From Zancudomyces culisetae (taxonomy: Eukaryota; Kickxellomycota; Harpellomycetes; Harpellales; Legeriomycetaceae): a stretch of 12,857 nt of DNA. Made by a program: the position numbers and the translations under genes. Under the pieces are notes generated by a model. It saw only the letters and a program-made list of their open reading frames with translations. It was not told the DNA's origin and ran no database searches. Location of the stretch: positions 1-12,857 of the forward strand of contig LSSK01000771.1 in the NCBI GenBank assembly GCA_001969505.1, written 5' to 3'. Below are positions 1-8,527 of the stretch, one piece after another (the first letter of the stretch is position 1; each line of letters begins with the position of its first letter).

Positions 1-902
1 TTAATATCAATGGGAAAGAAAACACACAATAGAAACAAAACTGTCAGTAGTGGAGTTTTGAATTTGCTTTCAGGACAGGGTGATTCGATTACACAGCCTA
101 CATCGGTTCGTAGTTCATCAATAGCTAGTGAAAGAAGTTCTAATGATATTAAGTACTCAGCTGAATCACCAGATGAAGCAGCGCTAGTGATTGCAGCACG
201 CAACTTGGGACATACATTTGTTAGTCGGATTCGAGACAAAGTGATGTTAGATATGCGTGGATCAAGCCATGAGTTTACAGTATTAGCAACATTGGAGTTT
301 AATTCAACACGCAAACGAATGTCAACAGTGATACGACGACCAGCACCATGGAACGATATAGTGATATTTACAAAGGGGGCGGATTCAATAGTGTTGGATT
401 TGCTTAGACCAGTTGATGAGCATGAATCAAATGAAAGAATGCGAAGAAATCAAACAAGTAAACAAATAGATGCATTTGCAAATGCCGGACTAAGAACATT
501 AGTATTGGCATATAGAAAAGTTGATGAACAAGAGTTTGAAAAATGGATAAAGAAATATGAAGCAGCAAAAGCGAGTATGGGAGAAGATCGAGAACAACAA
601 ATAGAAGAGGCACAAGCAATGATTGAGCATAGCTTGGAGTTGATAGGAGCAACAGCAATTGAAGACAAGCTACAGGAACAAGTACCTGAATGTATTGCAG
701 CATTAAGGTCAGCGTCTATCAAGATATGGGTGTTGACAGGAGACAAGATGGAGACAGCAATTAATATAGGATTTGCGGCAAATCTGTTGGCACGAGATAT
801 GGAGTTGTGGAAGTTGGATGGGCGGGGTAAGACACGGGAGTCGATACTGGCAAAGTTTTGGTTGATTAGTAAGATGGTTAGGGAGTCGAACAGAGGAAAT
901 GT
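1..902 (+). repeat. Left arm of 902-bp inverted repeat (5' flippase segment)
   Basis: Positions 1-902 are the reverse complement of 11956-12857. I compared them line by line and found only three mismatches, at 610 (G versus A, Ala to Thr), 708 (G versus A, synonymous) and 783 (T versus C, synonymous). Identity ends between 902 and 903. The arm is entirely coding: it holds the ATPase nucleotide-binding domain and the start of the distal phosphorylation domain. Both arms stop at the same base at the window edges, so the true repeat probably continues outside. Confidence 0.97.
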
Positions 903-2634
903 ATTTTTCGATATCCACGACTCAATAAATTTACAAGAAAATGACAATCGTCAAAATAGTGGATGCTCTAAGGATTCAAAAAAAACGTACTCCCAGTATA
1001 GCATACCTCCTTTAACTACAGATCAGTCCTTTGCACCCGTGACTGGCAGACTGCATCGAAATCTTATTTTTGAGAGGCCACTTAACACTCAAAACAGTTC
1101 TGAGCTTTGTGTAGCAAACATAATTAGTATTAATGACATTGAGGCCAGGGTACTACCTGATATTTCTTATCGCCTAAGTAGATTGGAAAGAACCTTAAGC
1201 TTTGCGGGTGAATATGAAGATGGAAGAAGTGTTAGCATTTCAAATACAGTCTTTGATCCAACTGAGAATTATACCTTCCTAGCAGACCCCAAACAACATA
1301 AAGTTAGCGAAAGATCATACCTCAGAAGTTTTTTGGATATTTCAAAGAAAAAAAGCAGGGCAAATCAATTGATTGATAGGCTGAGATCAAAATACAACAA
1401 GTATATTTTTGCGCCAAAGAGGACGTTATTTTCCAATGTAGGGTTTAGCGAGTCGAACTGGTTGAAAAACATAACTAGGATAATTCCGTTTGAAAATAAA
1501 TGGAGTCAAAAAACTCCACAGGTTTTTGATCATATTAACTCACCAAACGCCCTGGTGCTTGATGGGTTGTCACTGGATGTTATTCTCAAAGATGAGGAAG
1601 CATCGGCCGAGTTGGTAAGATTGGCACCAAGCCTACGCTCTGTGCTTTGTTGTAGAGTATCACCACTTCAAAAAGCACAAGTTGTAACTCTGATCAAAAA
1701 GGGTATGGATACAATAACACTTGCTATTGGGGACGGAGCAAATGACGTCAGTATGATTCAGGCAGCAAATATAGGTGTGGGTATACGAGGTGTTGAGGGA
1801 ATGCAGGCAGCAAATGCGTCAGATTACCTGATTACGAGATTCCACTATTTGCAAAATTTGTTGTTGGTACACGGGCTTTTCAACTACATCCGATTTAGCG
1901 AGGCAATTCTCTATTTTTTTTACAAAAACATCATATGGGCGATTTGTCCTCTCTGGTATGCGATATTTTCTCAGTTCAGCGGGAATGTTTTGTACAACTA
2001 CATATATCTGCAAACATACAATATGATCCTAGCGGTGTTGTTGGTTTTCTTCTTGGGAGCAATAGATAAACCACTGAACTATAAGACAGTTATGACGTAC
2101 ACTGGGTTATATCGTTTGGGGATCAAAAACAAGTACTTCAGCGATAAAAAACTATTTACATATGTCCTTAGTGGCATTTATCAATCTGCAGCCATTTTCT
2201 TCGTTTTTTACCTGACAACACAGCTTTCAGCTCCTGTTGTCAATCAAAACGGCAAGGTGTGGGATCACGACAGTTTTTCCACAGGTATCGTGTTCTCGAT
2301 CATACTGTGTGTAAACTTTACTGCGTGTATAGACGCCTATCAGTGGAACTGGGTGCTATATGCAATGTTGTTCATCTCATTCTCTGCATTTTTTACGCTT
2401 ACGTATGTAAACGGATTGTTTTCCACCCACCTCGGTGATAGTACCTTCTTTGAAGTTTTTCTTACTCCGGTGACATGGCTTTCGTGTGTACTTGCTGTTT
2501 TGCTCGCAGTCACACCACACTTCCTACTGAAATACTACCAAAAACACATCAAACCAAAGGACGTGGATATTGTTCGTGAAATTAAGGTTATGAGGAAACC
2601 TTGGTATGGTCAGGTTTATGTTGATGACCCTTGA
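1..2634 (+). CDS. P4-type phospholipid flippase ATPase, C-terminal part (copy 1, 5'-truncated by window edge)
   Basis: P4-ATPases move phospholipids from the outer or lumenal leaflet to the cytosolic leaflet of plasma, Golgi or endosomal membranes. The frame is open to base 1, and the A domain, M1-M4 and the DKTGT phosphorylation motif lie outside, so the Met at base 10 is internal, not a real start. Numbering from that Met: the P4 signature SPDEAAL near 53-59, KGADSIV near 121-127 (nucleotide-binding domain), TGDK at 243-246, GDGAND around 574-579 (Mg-binding end of the P domain), then six hydrophobic segments (about 633-655, 664-686, 717-740, 757-778, 782-803, 819-843) matching M5-M10. A ~210-residue insert of unknown function (about 302-512) separates TGDK from the P-domain end. 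Residue 593 is Arg where copy 2 and typical P4-ATPases have Ser (GISG). The protein ends VYVDDP after a KPWYGQ motif shared with copy 2. Substrate and subfamily cannot be assigned from this part. Confidence 0.93.
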   Translation, partial: LISMGKKTHNRNKTVSSGVLNLLSGQGDSITQPTSVRSSSIASERSSNDIKYSAESPDEAALVIAARNLGHTFVSRIRDKVMLDMRGSSHEFTVLATLEFNSTRKRMSTVIRRPAPWNDIVIFTKGADSIVLDLLRPVDEHESNERMRRNQTSKQIDAFANAGLRTLVLAYRKVDEQEFEKWIKKYEAAKASMGEDREQQIEEAQAMIEHSLELIGATAIEDKLQEQVPECIAALRSASIKIWVLTGDKMETAINIGFAANLLARDMELWKLDGRGKTRESILAKFWLISKMVRESNRGNVFFDIHDSINLQENDNRQNSGCSKDSKKTYSQYSIPPLTTDQSFAPVTGRLHRNLIFERPLNTQNSSELCVANIISINDIEARVLPDISYRLSRLERTLSFAGEYEDGRSVSISNTVFDPTENYTFLADPKQHKVSERSYLRSFLDISKKKSRANQLIDRLRSKYNKYIFAPKRTLFSNVGFSESNWLKNITRIIPFENKWSQKTPQVFDHINSPNALVLDGLSLDVILKDEEASAELVRLAPSLRSVLCCRVSPLQKAQVVTLIKKGMDTITLAIGDGANDVSMIQAANIGVGIRGVEGMQAANASDYLITRFHYLQNLLLVHGLFNYIRFSEAILYFFYKNIIWAICPLWYAIFSQFSGNVLYNYIYLQTYNMILAVLLVFFLGAIDKPLNYKTVMTYTGLYRLGIKNKYFSDKKLFTYVLSGIYQSAAIFFVFYLTTQLSAPVVNQNGKVWDHDSFSTGIVFSIILCVNFTACIDAYQWNWVLYAMLFISFSAFFTLTYVNGLFSTHLGDSTFFEVFLTPVTWLSCVLAVLLAVTPHFLLKYYQKHIKPKDVDIVREIKVMRKPWYGQVYVDDP

Positions 2635-3326
2635 CAGGAAAAATTAGCACCTTTTTTCTTACTTTTTAATTTATTGTTGTTGATAAAAGAATATATAATC
2701 AATGTAAGCTTGAGTTGTTGAGGGTTTGTTTGTTTTAGAAATATATCATAATATACTACACCTACAGTTGTTAATAAATATTATTATGGCTATTATGGCT
2801 ATTATGGCTTTTGACTTTTTCAATGTTCATCTGGGTGCTAAGACTAAAAACTAAGCTTATTGAAGACATATAAGGTGGTCTAAATCCATAGCTGTTTTGC
2901 GTGCTGTGAAACAACTGGCTCAGCTTTTTTTTTGTGCCTAATGCTTTTTTTTGCACAGATAATTTGATAAATTATCTCCAGAAGAATCTCTAAGAGCATC
3001 TCCACTACCACCTCGTAATGGGAAACAGACAAAGAAGGGATCTTCCAATATAACATTACGATGGGTAAACATTTATATGTTAAAGTGTATTATGTGTTTA
3101 TTAAAAACTTGTAATTTTTTAATTTAATTTATTTTTTGCCCAAGTTTGCTCAATTAAAAGCCAACACAATGTTGAGAAACAACAAAAATTCAAAGCCCAA
3201 TGTTTAATAGGGACATGGGCCAATGGGATACCAAGAGATTTAAGGGCTGTGATTATTTAGTGTCGCTTTTGCTTTATTTACGTTTTATTTTTTTTCAAAG
3301 CTAAAAACTAGTAACAGTTTGTAAAA
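2635..3326. other. Intergenic: flippase copy 1 3' flank and coatomer zeta promoter region
   Basis: This AT-rich stretch lies between two plus-strand genes. It holds a possible poly(A) signal AATAAA at 2773-2778, a short tandem repeat at 2782-2808 and T-rich runs just before the coatomer start. An open frame without a Met near its start (2963-3127) is too weak to call a gene. No RNA gene was seen. Confidence 0.6.
2782..2808. repeat. Tandem 9-mer, three copies
   Basis: The unit TATTATGGC occurs three times head to tail directly after a possible poly(A) signal. It is a short array with no evident function. Confidence 0.85.
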
Positions 3327-4175
3327 ATGTCGAATTTAACTCTATACTCGGTAGTCTCAATGATAATTTTCGATAGCGATGGAAAAAGAATCATCGCTAA
3401 ATATTATAACAGAAATCCGGCCGATGGTAATAAGTATCAGAATGTTAAGGATCAAAAGGCATTTGAGGGTAGGCTAGGGGAAAAAATAGGAAAAAGCAGT
3501 GGTAACATTTTAAATATCCTTTCTGTACAAGAATACATGTGTATGCTCTTTTTTTTGGAAGAATGTAATGACTAATCTAAATAATGCTTTTATAATTTTT
3601 TTTGTCTTACCAAGCTGATGAAATCATGTTTTTTGAGGGAAACATCATCCTGTTTAAAGCAGTTTCAGACATAACATTTTGTCTGGTCGGTAGAGCTGAT
3701 GAGAACGAATTACTACTTTCAACAGCATTGAATGCATTTGTGGAAGCCCTTCAAATATTGCTAAGGTAATTTTCGTTTTATAATGTATTCATCCATATTG
3801 AACGAGCAGATATAAAATAGAAAAAAATGTAACCATAATAGACAAAATGTGGATAAAAGATCCATATTAGACGGATTGGACTTGACATTGCTAGCACTAG
3901 ATGAGACGATCGATGACGGGTATGATATTTATCTATTCTTTGCTTCTAAAATTTTCTATTCATTCATAATTGAGGAAGGCCTGTTGAACAGAGGACGTAA
4001 TAAATGAAATCCATACAATAGAATCGTACTGGAAACTGTTCCTTCAATCATAGTCTCACGTGTTTCAAGGAGAGGAGGCGATAACATAGACATGAATTTA
4101 TCTTCACTCAATGAACAATCGCTTTTTGAGGCCTACAAACAGGCTAGGGATAGATTCCAACGCTCTTTAAGATAA
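3327..4175 (+). CDS. RET3: Coatomer subunit zeta (COPI coat), four exons
   Basis: This is the small longin-fold subunit of the COPI coat, which pairs with the gamma subunit in the coatomer that carries retrograde Golgi-to-ER cargo. Exons join as 3327-3501, 3615-3765, 3842-3919 and 4022-4175, giving about 185 aa (yeast and human zeta are about 177-189). Introns are 113, 76 and 102 nt with donors GTAACA, GTAATT and GTATGA, and acceptors AAG, TAG and TAG. Every junction keeps frame and restores family blocks: YSVVSMIIFDSDGKRIIAKYY, VKDQKAFE, EIMFFEGNIILFK, DENELLLSTALNAFVEAL, NVDKRSILDGLDLTLLALDE and IVLETVPS, then a C-terminal helix. A branch-like ACTAAT lies at 3571-3576 in intron 1. The start is the first ATG, preceded by an A-rich context. 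Its 3' end converges on the dehydratase gene. Confidence 0.93.
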
Positions 4176-4517
4176 AACCCTCCCTTGTGGATACTTTGTA
4201 GTTTAAGTCGTGTTCGTGTCACCTCGAAGTCGTATAAGTACAAAGCTTTTAAAGCTAAGTATGGACAGGACATATAGCTCAATGGGAATTAATACTATAA
4301 TTTGGTTTATTTTCTGGTCGTTTTGAATACTTTTATATATATATATTCTTGCATAACATTCAAGGGTAAACTATGATACAATTTGAAAGTATTTATTTCA
4401 TATATTGCACACTAGTTCAAAAAGTAAAAAAAAAAACCCTCACAATACAGACTAATCATGTGAGTAAAACCACATCTTCTGCCATTAAAGTAGAAGGTAG
4501 AGATACAAAATACCATG
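4176..4517. other. Convergent 3' intergenic region
   Basis: This lies between the 3' ends of coatomer zeta (plus) and the dehydratase (minus). It holds a TA repeat near 4334-4346, a poly-A/poly-T run near 4428-4436, and a minus-strand AATAAA (plus-strand TTTATT at 4392-4397) that could polyadenylate the dehydratase transcript. No gene seen. Confidence 0.6.
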
Positions 4518-5014
4518 TTATTCGGCTAAATTGATTTCTTCAATAAAAGATGCGAGGTCCACGTCGCGTTGGGACAATCCTTGACAGTCGTGTGTTGAAA
4601 GGGTGATTTCAACTCTATTGTAAACCTACGGGTTAAAGTGATGTGCGTTATGGAGTTAGTTTATGAGTTATAAAGAAATGAACACTACTTTTTGAGGTAA
4701 TTAGAATCTCACTTTGCGCACGATGTCTAAATGCTCAATGTTTGATGGAGAAAAAAATAAAATATAATTGTGTTGGATATAATGCACGAGAGTAGATGTT
4801 ATAATCAGATAAAACTTACATTAAACCACTCTGGATGGTGATCCATTTTTTCTGCCTTGAGTGCTACTCTAGACATGAATCCAAATGCCTCATTAAAGCC
4901 ACTAAAAATAAAGATTTTGGATATCGCATCTCGGTTTTCAACCATTTTCCAGCCCTTTTGTAGTAAAGGAGCTAGTATATTTGTTCGTTGTACAGCTGTT
5001 AGAGTCGAAACCAT
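4518..5014 (-). CDS. PCD: Pterin-4a-carbinolamine dehydratase, two exons
   Basis: The enzyme dehydrates 4a-hydroxytetrahydrobiopterin formed by aromatic amino acid hydroxylases, regenerating the pterin cofactor; in animals the same protein (DCoH) also binds HNF1. Exon 1 is 4820-5014 and exon 2 is 4518-4625. The intron is 194 nt with donor GTAAGT, acceptor TAG and a branch-like ACTAAC at 4655-4660. The spliced protein is 100 aa, the usual family length. Visible motifs are GW (21-22), the catalytic [20 protein letters not shown] block spanning the splice site (His59, His60, His77) and [10 protein letters not shown] near the C-terminus. All three active-site histidines are kept, so it should be active. 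The intron sits inside the active-site block (N65/V66). A pterin-dependent hydroxylase is expected elsewhere in the genome but is not in this window. Confidence 0.95.
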
Positions 5015-5326
5015 CGTGTTGCGCTATATATCTTGGGTAATCCTATTTCTTTTCTTATCTTCTCTTTTTTTAACCGCAAAGTTAAAAAAAAACAGGGAAT
5101 AACTGAAACAATTTAGCATTAGTTATATGCAAAAGTAAATAGGAAACGAAAAAGACGGAAATAATTCCAATCCAGTTGAAATTTATTCATGTGGCTAGGG
5201 AAGTGTAAATCGTCTGATTTTCAATTGGCGGCGATTTTGCATTTTTAGGCGTACAAAGTCCGCTTGTATAGCGTGAGATAAAAGATGACTAAACAAAGAC
5301 AAGCAGGATATAAAACTATAAAATGT
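5015..5326. other. Intergenic: dehydratase promoter region
   Basis: This is upstream of the dehydratase start and downstream of the small minus-strand gene. On the minus strand it holds a TATATA-like element just before the start (plus-strand coordinates about 5023-5030) and purine-rich sequence from about 5045 to 5095. No convincing coding exon seen. Confidence 0.5.
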
Positions 5327-5762
5327 CTAACTAGGTAAAGTCGCCTGTAATATAAGCCTCTCAGGCTCTGACTCATTTTCTTTCAACACCAACTGTGTAA
5401 GCAGGGCATGGGTCGGGTTTATTACCTGTCCAGTAACTATATTTCTAAATATAATTTCTTTTGGTGCGTGAGGGTAACATTCGAAAAATAGTTCGTGGAT
5501 TGTACAGTTTTTCATAACTTTGAAGTGTATCAACTTTGTATTTGCTGCATCATATATTAGCACTTCTGCATCTGGACGATGTTTACTATAATTGAGTTTA
5601 GTTTGAATATAGAGCGAACTTTTCTACTGGATACAAGTGTATAATATACATATACATATCAAAGTAAGGCGATTTAGTCTGTCGGTGTACTTACAGGCTA
5701 AGGTATGCCACAAAACTTGTGAGTACTTGTACTGTCTTCTCTGGGTAATATTTTGAGTTCAT
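5327..5762 (-). CDS. Small unrecognised protein, two exons
   Basis: I do not recognise this protein. The model joins exon 1 (5695-5762) to exon 2 (5327-5585) across a 109-nt intron with donor GTAAGT and acceptor TATAG, giving 108 aa. The ATG at 5762 has an in-frame stop two codons upstream. The junction yields YLSLLKHRPDAEVLIYD. Predicted strands (EVLIYD, LIHFKV, EIIFRN, RLILQ) around a helix-like stretch (TIHELFFECY) could fit a small alpha/beta, possibly ubiquitin-like, fold, but that is a guess. No signal peptide or membrane segment is evident. Exon 2 looks firmly coding. Exon 1 is less certain because another minus-strand frame is also open across it (5698-5826). Confidence 0.55.
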
Positions 5763-6463
5763 GGTCTACAGTCAGTAATATATTGCTGTTCTTTCTGTAA
5801 AGTAGGGAATACGGTTTAAAATGTTTTCAAGATGATTTTTTTAGCCATAAAGTATAGAAATATTATAATTATTGTCTTAGCACTAGCATTAAAAGGTGGA
5901 ATGAAAAATAGATTGTATAATAGCTTTAGAATGTAAATATGATTTTGTTCAACGCATAGCATTAATAGAGTTTGTCGATAGAGTATTCCAAAAACACAAT
6001 AATTCGTTGTAGTAGATTGTGGTTACAACACGGATTATTCTAGATATGAATTCCATGCTCTGTTTAACAAAATATGCATAATATTTCTATTGACAATGTT
6101 CGAAATACACTAAATGCTAGCTTATCAATTTGGTTATAAAATTATATAATCGATGAATTAGTTAATTGTAATATAGGCTTTGTTACTTTTCTTCTTCTCA
6201 GTCATTAAACTATACCTAAAACTATCACCACCACCACCACTCCCCCCACAAAAATGAGAGAGGTTTTCTCGGCAGATAAAAAGCTCGTAGTAAAAGATAA
6301 AGAAATATTACTTTTTCTCACCGTCTATAGTTCCTAATACTAGGAATGTATACAAACATATATTTGACAGATAAATCACAAGTTAAAAAAAAAATAAAAA
6401 CTCTACCAATACCATTAGTGACAACACCATATATAAATGTATATGAAAGGTTAAGTATATAAT
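5763..6463. other. Intergenic: upstream of the small gene, downstream of AIM41
   Basis: About 700 bp of AT-rich sequence dense in stops on both strands. It holds a short CCA run followed by C6 at about 6226-6246 and little else. No tRNA-like T-arm and no conserved coding exon were recognised. Confidence 0.55.
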
Positions 6464-7192
6464 TTATGAAAGCCTTTTTCTGGCCAGCTCCAACACCTTG
6501 TTTTTAGGGGTAGCTACAAAGTCGATATCAATGTTCTTAATGATATCCCCAAGGTTCTTCACAGAACCACCGCATTTTGCAACAGCAGCATCAATGCGGG
6601 TCTCTATCTCAGGATCTGAGAGCGGGGTTGGCAGGTACGCAGCAATGATGGCGGCCTGTGCACGCTCAGCAGCAGTCAACTCTGCGCGGTTTCCGCGCTC
6701 AAAGATTTCAGCTGCTTCGAATCGTTTCTGCTGGGCCCGCTGAAGTATCGGAATGACACAACTGTCGTTTGTTTTGGCAAAGTTCTTGGTGGATTTATCC
6801 TTTTCGTGGTAAGTGATGTCAGAGAGTAGAGCGCGTATTACGGTGGATTTTTCGGTATCCTTGGCGCGCATAGATGTAAGCAGATCGGAACGCAGCGCTT
6901 CGAATAAGCATTTGGTTGTGGATTGTGCGGAGTCTATATATATTCATTCATTTATTTAGCATTTTACTTTTCTTAAAAAAAATATTTAGAGAATGTGTAT
7001 GCAATAGTATGAATTGCAAATTTACTTGTAACAACCGGTGAACATTTCTCTTGCTTCTCCAGTTCAAGCAGAAGAGAGTAAGAGTTATTTATAGTGAAAA
7101 GTAATATGTAAGCAGAAAAAAGACTTACTTGAATAAGCGGCCTTTGACATCAAAAGTAATTTGGCAGAATTGAATGCCAAGATCTTGGACAT
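6464..7192 (-). CDS. AIM41: AIM41/YqeY-like mitochondrial protein, two exons
   Basis: The protein belongs to the YqeY/GatB C-terminal-like family. Bacterial YqeY resembles the tRNA-binding tail of the GatB amidotransferase subunit; fungal AIM41 is mitochondrial, with no well-defined reaction. Exon 1 (7129-7192) and exon 2 (6464-6933) join across a 195-nt intron (donor GTAAGT, acceptor TATAG). The split codon becomes Asn22, giving 177 aa (yeast Aim41 is about 185). Exon 1 encodes MSKILAFNSAKLLLMSKAAY, a basic, Ser/Ala/Leu-rich, acid-free sequence typical of a mitochondrial presequence. The mature part shows LRSDLLTSMRAKDTEKSTVI, a helical RAQQKRFEAAEIFERGNR region, AAYLPTPLS (the family's YLP motif) and a C-terminal helical domain ending in ARKRLS. 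A shorter internal start (Met43) would lose both the presequence and the start of the domain. Confidence 0.9.
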
Positions 7193-7749
7193 ATTTTTTG
7201 AATAATTCATTTTTGGTAGATAACAAAACGATCGAGTAAAATCTGTCTGGATTCAGTAAGTGCGAAGTACCGAGATATACAAACTGTAAATCGATCTTTT
7301 ATATTGACAGGAAAGTGATATACCAGAAGTAAAAATAAATGGTAAATGCTGAGCGTTTTTCCTATTTGGCAGTTTTTATTTTCCATTTTTATTTTATTGA
7401 TACTATATTGATATTGATTCGAAAAAGGCAAAAAAAAAAACAACTGCTGATCGATAAATTAAATTAGATAGTTGATATTATATGACTGATTCATTCATCA
7501 GATATTTGTGCACTGCAAATTTGAATACTGATTTTAGAACGATAAAAAGCATAGCAGATCCACTTTGTTTACCAGTTTCATTATACGTATGTGTTTGAGG
7601 AACATAATGATGTGAACAAAAAGGAAAAATGGAGATATGAGAGAGGGGAAGTGGTGGAGGCAAGCTACCTGAGTAAGTAGTACAAAAGGCAATGTGATCT
7701 AGGCTAAAAGCATTTTCTTGCAAAAGCCAACCAGAATCATTTAAAACTC

Positions 7750-7765
7750 GGGTTCAGTTAAACCC
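7750..7765. other. Short inverted repeat
   Basis: GGGTT at 7750-7754 and AACCC at 7761-7765 could form a five-base-pair hairpin with a six-base loop. There is no U-run after it and no gene ends here, so any function is unclear. Confidence 0.3.
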
Positions 7766-8095
7766 ACCTATCCAATTTCCATCATTATGGAGAAAAAAAA
7801 CCAAAAAAAATAAAATGTATATGTGCAAATACATGGGTACAATGTTTGGATTGGACTAGGAAAAACATGAGAAGGGATGATGAAGCAAAGAAAATTCTTT
7901 ATTGGATAAATATTCACGTGGGTGTAATTTTTTATGCATTTTTTCTTGTTTTTTAAGTGGAGGAGGGGGGGAGAGAGATAATGAGTAAAGTTTAGATTCT
8001 AAACCACATGAAAAGCATGATGTAACAGTAAACCTTAGTAAAAAATAACAAGTAAACAGATAAATAACTAATACTATAACAGTGACAGGCCATAA

Positions 8096-8155
8096 GTGAA
8101 AGCGAGAAAGAGAAAGAGTAAGAGAAAGAGTAAGAGCAAGAGAGTGCTGGGGAGA
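8096..8155 (+). repeat. Imperfect purine (GAGAAA/GAGTAA) tract
   Basis: The plus strand carries repeated AGAGAAAGAG and AGAGTAAGAG units over about 60 bases. It is almost pure purine, so it could act as a GA-element in the promoter or simply be a decayed microsatellite. Confidence 0.6.
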
Positions 8156-8425
8156 AGCGATAAAACAAAAATTGATAGTTTGGAATTGTAAAGTAAAAAA
8201 ATACTAAAAATAAGAACAAAAAAAATAATACCGCGAAACAAGACAAGACACAAAACACAACACGAAGAGGCAATTCAGGCTGAAAATCACTTTCAGATAA
8301 AGGTATATTTTGACGATTCTAAAACGACCCAAAAAACACGGAGAGAGGGAGGGAAGGCTCATAGATCATATCATTCAACAGGTATACTTTTTTTACTTGG
8401 TAGCACCTAACCAATTCGTGTTATC

Positions 8426-8470
8426 TCCTTTTTTCATTTTTTTCTTCTTTTTCCTTGTTGAATTTTTTAG
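8426..8470 (+). promoter_or_regulatory. Pyrimidine-rich tract upstream of the EEP gene
   Basis: Some 45 bases of almost unbroken C/T end in TTTTTTAG, 57 bases before the ATG. This fits either a CT-rich core promoter element or the 3' splice site of an intron in the 5' leader. No matching donor was established. Confidence 0.35.
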
Positions 8471-8527
8471 GCTCACTTTAACCTGAGTCCATAGAAACAA
8501 AAGGGTTTGAAAATATATAAGAGGATA

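Larger units (their letters stand above)
7193..8527. other. Divergent intergenic region between AIM41 and the EEP enzyme
   Basis: This 1.3-kb stretch separates two divergently transcribed genes and must hold both promoters. It is AT-rich with several A runs, a G-rich purine patch at about 7960-7977, a (GARA)-like purine tract at about 8096-8155 and a pyrimidine tract ending in TTTTTTAG at 8463-8470. Reading frames here encode only low-complexity Phe/Ser/Leu-rich peptides. No tRNA or conserved exon recognised. Confidence 0.55.

Noticed and set aside
1-902. Terminal inverted repeat of a DNA transposon
   Set aside because: The arms are coding sequence for a conserved ATPase domain, there is no transposase in the core, and the interior holds housekeeping genes. 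A paralogue-derived repeat explains it better.
2988-3006. Resemblance to the GAGCATCTCCA end of plant miniature transposons
   Set aside because: There is no matching inverted terminal repeat or target duplication nearby, and the short match could be chance.
2614-3127. Splicing of flippase copy 1 from the WYGQ region into the downstream open frame
   Set aside because: Copy 2 stops at the equivalent position with no room for an extra exon before the convergent gene, so the simple stop in copy 1 is preferred.
3502-3575. Uninterrupted reading of coatomer exon 1 to a stop at 3575 as an 82-aa protein
   Set aside because: Family similarity ends at the GTAACA donor and resumes at 3615 in the spliced frame, so the extra 24 residues are intron.
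7992-8273. Minus-strand frame encoding a Phe/Ser/Leu-rich peptide
   Set aside because: It is the complement of the purine tract, with low-complexity composition and no family motif; most likely a chance frame.
8507-8527. Earlier TTG start for the EEP gene
   Set aside because: TTG is a rare start in nuclear genes; the ATG at 8528 is in frame just downstream and loses no motif.
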